Below, one piece after another: positions 1 through 6,241 of a stretch of DNA of 9,966 nucleotides (positions within the stretch are counted from its first letter, which is position 1; each line of letters starts with the position of its first letter). The notes below the pieces were generated by a model. The model was not told where the DNA came from and did not search any database. It saw only the letters and a program-made list of their open reading frames with translations. Position numbers and translations under genes: made by a program. Origin of the DNA: an uncultured Methylococcaceae bacterium (GTDB taxonomy: Bacteria > Pseudomonadota > Gammaproteobacteria > Methylococcales > Methylococcaceae); NCBI GenBank assembly GCA_903910005.1, contig CAIVXW010000384.1:1-9966 (forward strand), read 5' to 3'.

Positions 1-1454
1 CTGTCGCTGACTTTGCGGGTGACCTTGATTCGGAGCAGCGGATACTCGCTGCCAACCGGCAGTTTCGATGAATGCATGCCACCCATGCCACCCATCATGC
101 CACCACCGCCCATCGCGTGGCCACCCATGCCACCCATCATGCCACCGCCGCCCATCGCGTGGTCGCCCATGCCACCCATCCTGTCGCCGCCCATCGCGTG
201 GTCGCCCATGCCACCCATCCTGTCGCCGCCCATCGCGTGGTCGCCCATGCCACCCATCATCCCACCGCCGCCCATGCCGTGGCCGCCCATGCCTCCCATC
301 ATGCCACCGCCGCCCATGCCGTGGCCACCCATGCCCCCCATCCTGCCGCCGCCCATCTCGTGACCGCCCATGCCTCCCATCATGCCACCGCCCATCTCGT
401 GGCCGCCCATACCTCCCATCATGCCACCCATCGAGTGGCCACCCATGCCTGACAGCATGGCCGGGAGGACACCGGAAAATGGCAGGCTTTTCAGGGTCAG
501 TTCGCTGCCAACCGGTCGGCCACTGAAGTCAGCCCATACATCCAGACGTTCGCCGGGAGCCAGCATGACGTAAGGACGGGTAACCGGCTTTTCCAGCAGG
601 CCACCGTCCACACCGATCACGGTCAGGGGGGTTCCGTCATCCCAGCCCAGTTTGTAGATGCGGGCGGTCGAACCGTTCAGCACCCGCAAGCGATAGGCCC
701 GGCTGGCTACCTCCAGAGTCTGGTTCGGCCTCCCGTTGACCAGGATACGATCCCCGTAGAAGCCGGTCATCCGATCCATGGGATGCCGCACATAAATCAA
801 CTGATTGTTGCTGTCGAATAACCGATCCTGCAGAACCAGCGGGATTTCGTAGTCGCCAGCAGGCAGCCCCAGACGGCTTTCCTCTTCGTCATTCACAATG
901 AGTCCCCCCGCCAGCCCCCAGTAAACCTGGCGGGCGGTATTTTCGTGGGGGTGGGGGTGGTAGATGGTGAGGCTGGCCCGGTTGTTGACTTCAAACTCGT
1001 ACACAAAGGTTTGGCCCTGGCCAATGGCGTCCTGCGGGTGACCGTCTACCTCGGCCGGAACGTGCAGGCCATGCCAGTGGGTGATGGTCGGGTCGGGCAA
1101 TTCATTGCGAAAGTGAATACGTACCTTCTGACCTTTCCGGAGCCGGATCAGTGGGCCAAGATAACTGCCCGGCATCGGGGTCAGGGTGTCGGGCGTGGTT
1201 GCACGGATCACCCGGGCCGCGTATTGCATGACCGTGGTTTCGGCACCCGGCAAAATGGAGATGCGGCCGGTTCGTGCCACCAGTTCCAGTTCGACATCGG
1301 GCTGGAACCCCGGCGTGGCGGTACGGGGTGGACGCCGGGTCGTGCCGGACATTTCCATGGCTGACAGCCAGCCGGGGAAACCGGCTGCCGCCAGCAAGCC
1401 CAGGCCGGTTCCCTTGAGGAACTGTCTTCTGCCTTGATCGTTGATGGATCGCAT
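1..1454 (-). CDS. Tat-exported multicopper oxidase with Met/His-rich repeat insert (3' end outside window)
   Basis: The reading frame is open from ATG at 1454 to the left edge (484 residues seen), so the C-terminus is missing. The start is preceded by a perfect AGGAGG (1460-1465) five bases away. Residues 8-15 read GRRQFLKG, a twin-arginine motif, followed by a hydrophobic Ala/Leu/Gly stretch, so export as a folded protein to the periplasm is expected. Two cupredoxin copper motifs are visible: HWHG (H126, H128) and HPHPHENT (H166-H170, with H168/H170 as the likely type 3 ligands). These are the first two of the four copper-binding blocks of the family. The last two, including the type 1 Cys, must lie beyond the edge. 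HWHGLHVPAEVDGHPQD resembles the CueO/CotA/McoA branch, which oxidises Cu(I) or phenolic substrates with O2 reduction to water. An insert of about 130 Met/Gly/His residues (333-461) follows the second cupredoxin region. Whether the substrate is copper, manganese or an organic compound cannot be decided here. Confidence 0.93.
   Translation of the reverse strand, partial: MRSINDQGRRQFLKGTGLGLLAAAGFPGWLSAMEMSGTTRRPPRTATPGFQPDVELELVARTGRISILPGAETTVMQYAARVIRATTPDTLTPMPGSYLGPLIRLRKGQKVRIHFRNELPDPTITHWHGLHVPAEVDGHPQDAIGQGQTFVYEFEVNNRASLTIYHPHPHENTARQVYWGLAGGLIVNDEEESRLGLPAGDYEIPLVLQDRLFDSNNQLIYVRHPMDRMTGFYGDRILVNGRPNQTLEVASRAYRLRVLNGSTARIYKLGWDDGTPLTVIGVDGGLLEKPVTRPYVMLAPGERLDVWADFSGRPVGSELTLKSLPFSGVLPAMLSGMGGHSMGGMMGGMGGHEMGGGMMGGMGGHEMGGGRMGGMGGHGMGGGGMMGGMGGHGMGGGGMMGGMGDHAMGGDRMGGMGDHAMGGDRMGGMGDHAMGGGGMMGGMGGHAMGGGGMMGGMGGMHSSKLPVGSEYPLLRIKVTRKVSD
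72..458 (-). repeat. In-frame tandem repeat coding for nine Met/Gly/His units in the oxidase
   Basis: Nine units of 12-14 residues (36, 39 or 42 bp) follow one another, each with the core GMG(G/D)H and then x-MGGG or x-MGGD and one or two Met. The His codons lie at 435-437, 399-401, 360-362, 321-323, 279-281, 237-239, 198-200, 159-161 and 117-119. A tenth unit ends as GGMHSS without the regular His. Every spacing is a multiple of three, so the frame is kept. The variable residue after His goes S, E, E, G, G, A, A, A, A in protein order, and the G-to-D variant occurs in three adjacent units. This pattern fits growth by local duplication. Met- and His-rich inserts in CueO and in Aquifex McoA bind Cu(I) and modulate activity, so metal binding is the likely role. 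Confidence 0.95.
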
Positions 1455-1728
1455 AAAAACCTCCTGAAAATTATTGAAATGGACGTGAGCCCCAAGTGTG
1501 CGCCAAATCACGGGGACTTGACAAGGTTATATCGCACAACCGGACGGGGCATTTTGCACCATTAAAGTGCCTTGGCGCGACAATCCGCATCCATGGGGCG
1601 AACACCCTCGCCCCGAACCGCCCCCGCTTGGCCTGGCTGACAGGCCGACCTGGATTCTTCAGGGGTTGCGTAGTTGCGTTCACCCTTTAGAATCAGTAGC
1701 ACAACAACCCTTTTACCGGGAGATACCC
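1455..1728. promoter_or_regulatory. Divergent intergenic region between the oxidase and anbu
   Basis: These 274 bases separate two divergently transcribed genes and must hold both promoters. No coding sequence is supported. On the minus side, TATAAC (1531-1526) is a 5/6 match to a -10 box, 72 bases ahead of the oxidase start, but no good -35 lies at the right distance, so activator dependence is possible. I found no clear MerR-type (CueR) dyad with a 19-base spacer. A plus-strand TTGACA at 1518-1523 has no -10 partner. The better plus-strand promoter candidate is listed separately. Confidence 0.5.
1666..1693 (+). promoter_or_regulatory. Candidate sigma-70-like promoter for the anbu cluster
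   Basis: TTGCGT (1666-1671) and TAGAAT (1688-1693) are separated by 16 bases. The -10 matches the consensus at five of six positions and the -35 at three of six. Transcription would begin near 1700, leaving a leader of about 30 bases before the anbu start. This is a motif match only. Confidence 0.4.
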
Positions 1729-2532
1729 ATGACTTATTGCCTCGCCCTCAACGTGGATCGCGGACTGATTTTCTGCTCGGATTCACGTACCAACGCCGGT
1801 ATGGACAACATCGGCAGCTACTCCAAGATGCACACATTCACCTGGCCCGGTGAACGCATGTTCGTCCTGTTGTCAGCCGGCAATCTGGCCACTACCCAGG
1901 CTGTAGTGAAAAAACTCCACCTGGACATTGACCAGGGACTGGTGCCCAATCTGCTGACCGTTACCAGCATGATGGAAGCCGCCGATTATGTCGGCATGGC
2001 CAGCACCCTGGTGCAACGCAACCAGGCCAGCCGGGATACCGCCAACACCAGTTTTGAGGCGACCTTCATCTTTGGCGGGCAGTTGGGCGGCAATTCCCCG
2101 GAAATTTTCATGATCTACCCGCAGGGTAATTACATCCACGAATCCAGCGAACACCCCTTTCTGCAAATCGGCGAAACCAAATACGGCAAACCCATTCTGG
2201 ATCGGGTCATCAAACGCCATGTTGATCTGGAACGGGCAGCCCGCTGCGCCCTGGTATCCATGAACTCCACGATACGCAGTAACGTGACGGTAGGGCCACC
2301 GGTGGAATTACTGATCTACGAACGCGACAGCCTGAGTCAGGGCCGTCGCCTGTATCTGACCGATGACGACCCCTTCGCCCGTGACCTGTCCGAACACTGG
2401 AACGAGGGTCTCCTGCTGGCACTGGAAAATCTGCCCCATTTTGCCTGGGAGAAACCGGCACCCAAGGATACGGAAGACAAATTGGCCCAACTAAAACAAC
2501 AGATCAAGCAAACCCCGCAGGTTGAATCCTGA
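1729..2532 (+). CDS. anbu: Anbu proteasome-like peptidase (ancestral beta subunit)
   Basis: This 267-residue protein begins MTYCLALNVDRGLIF, the characteristic start of the Anbu branch of N-terminal nucleophile hydrolases (COG3484), related to HslV and proteasome beta subunits. Removal of Met1 would expose Thr as the nucleophile. Counting that Thr as 1, Asp17 (in CSDSRTNAG) and Lys32 (in SYSKM) sit where proteasome-type catalytic Asp17 and Lys33 lie. SAGNLATTQ follows and matches the conserved glycine-containing strand region. ATG 1729 is chosen over the in-frame ATG at 1567 because only 1729 places Thr at position 2 and it has a GGGAGA ribosome site (1718-1723). The length matches the family. 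Anbu proteins assemble into open helical or lock-washer rings; their native substrate is not established. The gene leads a cluster with two transglutaminase-DUF2126 genes, a known Anbu context, which suggests processing of an isopeptide or amide product made by those neighbours. Confidence 0.93.
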   Translation: MTYCLALNVDRGLIFCSDSRTNAGMDNIGSYSKMHTFTWPGERMFVLLSAGNLATTQAVVKKLHLDIDQGLVPNLLTVTSMMEAADYVGMASTLVQRNQASRDTANTSFEATFIFGGQLGGNSPEIFMIYPQGNYIHESSEHPFLQIGETKYGKPILDRVIKRHVDLERAARCALVSMNSTIRSNVTVGPPVELLIYERDSLSQGRRLYLTDDDPFARDLSEHWNEGLLLALENLPHFAWEKPAPKDTEDKLAQLKQQIKQTPQVES

Positions 2533-2534
2533 GT

Positions 2535-2575
2535 TCTGGCCACGCTACCGGCAGCATGTTCCGGTTTCGGCCAGA
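2535..2575 (+). other. Inverted repeat / predicted RNA hairpin after anbu
   Basis: TCTGGCC (2535-2541) and GGCCAGA (2569-2575) are perfect complements, and a nested CCGG/CCGG pair (2548-2551, 2561-2564) lies in the loop. There is no immediate T-run, so it is not a standard terminator. It starts three bases after the anbu stop and could protect the 3' end of anbu mRNA or set the relative expression of the next gene. Confidence 0.4.
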
Positions 2576-2601
2576 TGGCACTGGCTTGAATCCTGCTTTT
2601 C

Positions 2602-2620
2602 CGGGAGTGTTCCGATTTTT
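2602..2620 (+). terminator. Weak terminator-like or attenuator-like hairpin ahead of the first transglutaminase gene
   Basis: CGGGA, a three-base loop and TTCCG can form a five-pair stem (one G-U) followed by A and five Ts (2616-2620). The stem is short for efficient termination. If active it would give only partial read-through into the downstream gene, whose start is 26 bases away. Confidence 0.2.
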
Positions 2621-2646
2621 CCCAACGCAGCAGCAGGAGAACGACC

Positions 2647-5600
2647 TTGGCAATACTCGTCGGCCTCGAGCATTCCACCCACTATCAATATGATCGTCCC
2701 ATTCATTTTTCTCCGCATTACATCCGTTTGCGTCCCGCCCCGCATTCGCGCACGCCGATACACGAATACCGCCTGACCATCGAGCCGTCGCATCACCGCA
2801 TCTACTGGCAGCAGGATCCCTTCGGCAACACCGTTGCCCGGGTGGTATTTTCGGCACCGCTGGACGAATTCCGGGTGGAAGTCAAACTGGTGGCGGAGAT
2901 GACGGTCATCAATCCGTTTGATTTTTTCGTCGAGGAATACGCCGAACACTATCCGTTTGAATACGACCCGCTCCTGGGCAAGGAACTGGAGCCCTATTTC
3001 GAGATTGCGGAAACCGGCCCGCTCCTGCTCGACTGGCTGACCGGGGTGAACCGCAAACCGCGCCGCATTGTTGATTTTCTGGTAGACATCAACCAGCGTT
3101 TGCAACAGTGTATCGGGTACACCATTCGGCTGGATCCCGGGATTCAGACGGTGGAAGACACCCTGAACAAAGCCACCGGCTCGTGCCGTGATACCGGCTG
3201 GCTGCTGGTGCAGATACTGCGGCATCTGGGGTTGGCGGCCCGTTTTGTTTCGGGCTATCTGGTTCAGCTTAAACCCGATCAGACTTCACTGGACGGTCCC
3301 TCCGGCCCGGAGCAGGACTTTACCGACCTGCACGCCTGGGCCGAGGTTTATATTCCCGGGGCCGGCTGGGTGGGGCTGGATCCTACCTCCGGGCTGTTTG
3401 CCGGTGAGGGTCATATTCCTTTGGCCTGCACCCCGGATCCGGTCAGTGCCGCGCCGGTGACCGGTTTTACCGATCAATGCGAGGTCATCCGTTTCGATTT
3501 TGCCAATATAGTCACCCGGGTTCATGAGGATCCCCGCGTCACCCGGCCGTACGATGAGGCTCAGTGGCAAGCCATACGGCAACTGGGACACCGGCTGGAC
3601 GATGAACTGAACCGGCTGGATGTACGCCTCACAATGGGCGGGGAGCCGACCTTCGTCTCGGTCGATGACATGGAGTCTGCCGAATGGAACACCGAGGCAC
3701 TGGGAGTACACAAGCAGGAACGGGCTGAAGTGCTGCTGGGGCGCATGCGTGATGCCTTCGCGCCGACGGGTGCCCTGCTGCACGCCGGTCAGGGCAAGTG
3801 GTATCCCGGCGAGCCGCTGCCGCGCTGGGCCTATGGCTGTTACTGGCGTACCGACGGGGTGGCTCTGTGGAATAACCCGGCCCTGCTGGCCTCCGCTCGC
3901 ACACCCGGTTTGTCCGGTATCGACGCGGCACTACGCTTCGGTGAGCGGCTGGCAGTCATACTGGGTTTCGATCCCGCAACCCTTCGCCCCGGCTACGAGG
4001 ACTGGCTGCACTATTTGTGGCGGGAAGCCAGCCTGCCGGTGGATCAGCCCTCCGGCTCAAGTGCCGACAGTGATAAACCGGACGATCTGGCCGTGGCCCT
4101 TGCCAGAGGACTGGCCAGCATCACCGGTTTTGCCCTGCCGCTGTACTGGCACTGGAATCAGGGCGGCTGGCGTTCGGGCCCGTGGCATTTTCCGGAGGGT
4201 GTCATGTATCTCACCCCGGGCAGTTCGCCGATGGGATTGCGGCTGCCGATTGGCCAACTCGACTGGGTGGCACAGGGAGAGGTTGAGGAACTCGAATGGG
4301 TTCATCCGCCGGTGGCAGACAAACCGCTGATCCTGGACGCGGCAGCGGGTTACCGTCCGCCCGAACACCGCCTGCCGGTGGCCGCCGATGCCCGTCCCGA
4401 CGCAATCCGCAAACGTTACCGCCGCTGGCTGGATGTACCCCACACGGCCCTGTGTGTGGAACCGCGCAACGGGCACCTGCATATTTTCATGCCCCTCACG
4501 GGTTTTCTGGATCATTACGGCCTGCTGCTGGCCGCCGTTGAACAAACCGCCGCCGAACTGGCCTTGCCGGTCATCATTGAGGGCTACGAACCGCCGTCGG
4601 CCCCGGTTCTCAAATCCTTCAAGGTCACACCCGACCCTGGCGTGATTGAGGTCAACATCCATCCGGCCCACGACTGGGACAGCCTCGAACACACGGTGAC
4701 CACCCTGTATGAAGAAGCCCGTCAATCCCGGCTGGGAACGGAAAAATTCATGCTGGACGGGCGTCATACCGGTACCGGCGGTGGCAATCACGTTACCCTG
4801 GGCTCGCGCTACCCGGCGGACAGCCCCTTCCTGCGTCGTCCGGATCTGCTGCGCTCGCTGGTGACCTTCTGGCAACACCATCCCTCGCTGTCCTACCTTT
4901 TCTCCGGCCTGTTCATTGGCCCAACCTCACAGGCTCCCCGGGTTGATGAACGCGGCAGCCATCTGCTGGATGAATTGGCCATCAGCCTGCGCGAAGTCGA
5001 CGGCAGCCGGGCTCACTGGATCATCGACCGTGCCCTGAGGAGTTTTCTGGCGGATCAGTCCGGCAATACCCACCGGGCCGAATTCTGCATCGACAAACTG
5101 TGTTCGCCGGATTCTGCCTCGGGCCGTCAGGGGCTGGTCGAGTTTCGCGGCTTTGAAATGCCGCCTCACCCGCAGATGAGCCTTGCCCAGATGCTGCTGG
5201 TTCGCTGCCTGGTGGCCCATTTCTGGAAGCAGCCCTATCGTCACCCCCTGGTGGACTGGGGCACGGCCCTGCACGACCGTTTCCTTCTACCGCATTATGT
5301 CTACCAGGATTTCCGCTCGGTGATCGAACAACTGCAGGATGCCGGGTACCCCATGCAACTGGACTGGTATGCCCCGTTTCTTGAATTCCGCTTTCCCCAT
5401 TACGGGCGGGTGACTCATCAGGGCATTCAACTGGAGCTCTGCATGGCCCTCGAACCCTGGCCGGTGTTTGGCGAGGAAGCCTCGGGCATCCAGCGGCAAT
5501 CGCGGGTAGTCGACTCGGCGGTGGAGCGGATCCAGGTGCGTTGCAGCGGGCTGGACACCGGGCAGTATCTGCTGACCTGCAACGGTCGCCGGGTTCCGCT

Positions 5601-6003
5601 ACAGGCCACCGGACAGCCGGGCGATTACGTGGCCGGGGTGCGCTACAAGGCCTGGAAATCGGCTTTTGGCCTGCATCCCACCATTGAGGTGCAGGCACCC
5701 CTGGTCTTCGATCTGTTCAACCGGCGACTGGGCCGCTCCATCGGTGGCTGCATTTATCACGTCGCCCACCCCGGTGGACTGGCCTATGAAAGCTTCCCGG
5801 TCAATGCCTACGAAGCCGAATCGCGGCGTATTTCCCGCTTCTGGGGGTACGGCCATACCCCGGACGACTACCCGCCGCCCGCCTGGGCCATGGCCCTGTC
5901 CCGGCTGTATCCCGATGGCACGCCGACCGCAAACCGTGAACCACCGGAAGAGCCGGTCAACCGGGATTTCCCCTTTACCCTGGATTTGCGTAGACCCTTG
6001 TGA
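2647..6003 (+). CDS. Transglutaminase-like / DUF2126 putative amidoligase, apparently catalytically intact
   Basis: This 1118-residue cytoplasmic protein (no signal peptide or membrane segment) starts at TTG 2647, set by AGGAGA at 2635-2640. The next in-frame Met is near residue 94 and would remove the conserved N-terminal domain. Order of domains: bacterial transglutaminase N-terminal beta region (about 1-110, with RLRPAPHSR and NPFDF); transglutaminase core with triad Cys180 (GSCRDTGW), His229 (LHAWAEVY) and Asp245 (GLDPTSG); then DUF2126/COG4196 from about residue 325 to the end. DUF2126 is classed as a putative amidoligase of the glutamine-synthetase-like fold. Candidate metal/ATP-site residues are Glu333 (GGEPTF), Glu668/Asn670/His672 (IEVNIHP), Asn714-His715 (GTGGGNHVTLG) and Glu832/Arg834 (VEFRGFE). 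It likely forms or rearranges amide bonds on peptides, with Anbu acting on the same substrate; this role is inferred. It ends in the peptide DFPFTLDL. Other names for the family include transglutaminase family protein and COG1305-COG4196 fusion. Confidence 0.92.
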   Translation: MAILVGLEHSTHYQYDRPIHFSPHYIRLRPAPHSRTPIHEYRLTIEPSHHRIYWQQDPFGNTVARVVFSAPLDEFRVEVKLVAEMTVINPFDFFVEEYAEHYPFEYDPLLGKELEPYFEIAETGPLLLDWLTGVNRKPRRIVDFLVDINQRLQQCIGYTIRLDPGIQTVEDTLNKATGSCRDTGWLLVQILRHLGLAARFVSGYLVQLKPDQTSLDGPSGPEQDFTDLHAWAEVYIPGAGWVGLDPTSGLFAGEGHIPLACTPDPVSAAPVTGFTDQCEVIRFDFANIVTRVHEDPRVTRPYDEAQWQAIRQLGHRLDDELNRLDVRLTMGGEPTFVSVDDMESAEWNTEALGVHKQERAEVLLGRMRDAFAPTGALLHAGQGKWYPGEPLPRWAYGCYWRTDGVALWNNPALLASARTPGLSGIDAALRFGERLAVILGFDPATLRPGYEDWLHYLWREASLPVDQPSGSSADSDKPDDLAVALARGLASITGFALPLYWHWNQGGWRSGPWHFPEGVMYLTPGSSPMGLRLPIGQLDWVAQGEVEELEWVHPPVADKPLILDAAAGYRPPEHRLPVAADARPDAIRKRYRRWLDVPHTALCVEPRNGHLHIFMPLTGFLDHYGLLLAAVEQTAAELALPVIIEGYEPPSAPVLKSFKVTPDPGVIEVNIHPAHDWDSLEHTVTTLYEEARQSRLGTEKFMLDGRHTGTGGGNHVTLGSRYPADSPFLRRPDLLRSLVTFWQHHPSLSYLFSGLFIGPTSQAPRVDERGSHLLDELAISLREVDGSRAHWIIDRALRSFLADQSGNTHRAEFCIDKLCSPDSASGRQGLVEFRGFEMPPHPQMSLAQMLLVRCLVAHFWKQPYRHPLVDWGTALHDRFLLPHYVYQDFRSVIEQLQDAGYPMQLDWYAPFLEFRFPHYGRVTHQGIQLELCMALEPWPVFGEEASGIQRQSRVVDSAVERIQVRCSGLDTGQYLLTCNGRRVPLQATGQPGDYVAGVRYKAWKSAFGLHPTIEVQAPLVFDLFNRRLGRSIGGCIYHVAHPGGLAYESFPVNAYEAESRRISRFWGYGHTPDDYPPPAWAMALSRLYPDGTPTANREPPEEPVNRDFPFTLDLRRPL

Positions 6004-6004
6004 A

Positions 6005-6016
6005 CCTGAATTCAGG
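6005..6016. repeat. 12-bp perfect palindrome just after the stop codon
   Basis: CCTGAATTCAGG begins one base after the TGA of the upstream gene. It has no loop and no following T-run, so it is a poor terminator. It could be a binding site for a dimeric regulator or chance. Confidence 0.3.
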
Positions 6017-6038
6017 CTAAGGCACCGGGGTAGGTATC

Positions 6039-6219
6039 AATGGCGAATGGTGAATGGAAGGCATGGGTGGCTGGTTGGTGCGGCATTCACTCGCCACTGG
6101 CCCACCGGGCCGTCAGGATGGCAGTACTCCCGGGATACCATTCGCCACTGATCCACCGGGCCGCCAGGATGGCCGCGCTCCCGGCCTGCCGCTCGCTATT
6201 CACCACTGACCATTCACCT
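6039..6219. repeat. Degenerate intergenic repeat cluster between the two paralogues
   Basis: Two direct repeats of 44 bases (6091-6134 and 6142-6185) match at about 37 positions, period 51, sharing CCACCGGGCCG and CAGGATGGC. They are flanked by GAATGG-type motifs: GGCGAATGGTGAATGG on the left (6042-6057), and on the right CCATTCGCC (6138-6146) and CCATTCACC (6210-6218), which are complements of the left motifs. Base composition and stop codons argue against a gene. This fills most of the 238-base gap and looks like a small dispersed repeat or decayed non-autonomous element; copies elsewhere in the genome cannot be seen from here. Confidence 0.6.
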
Positions 6220-6241
6220 GTCCTTAACCCGAGCTGACGTT

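Noticed and set aside
72..458. CRISPR-like regularly spaced repeat
   Set aside because: Units are contiguous, of 36-42 bases with no unique spacers, and encode a regular in-frame protein repeat.
13..526. Several plus-strand open frames rich in Pro/Met, Cys/Arg/Pro or His/Ala/Thr
   Set aside because: They are antisense readings of the Met/Gly/His repeat of the minus-strand oxidase; the repeat keeps all frames open.
1518..1523. Perfect TTGACA as a -35 box or CueR-type promoter
   Set aside because: No -10-like sequence at 16-19 bases downstream and no suitable dyad between.
1567..1728. Upstream ATG extending the Anbu protein by 54 residues
   Set aside because: It would bury the N-terminal Thr nucleophile; the ATG at 1729 has a ribosome site and yields the family-typical MTYC start.
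4057..4881. Long minus-strand open frame (274 codons) opposite the first transglutaminase gene
   Set aside because: Opposite a well-supported conserved protein, with low-complexity GC-driven composition and no recognisable motifs.
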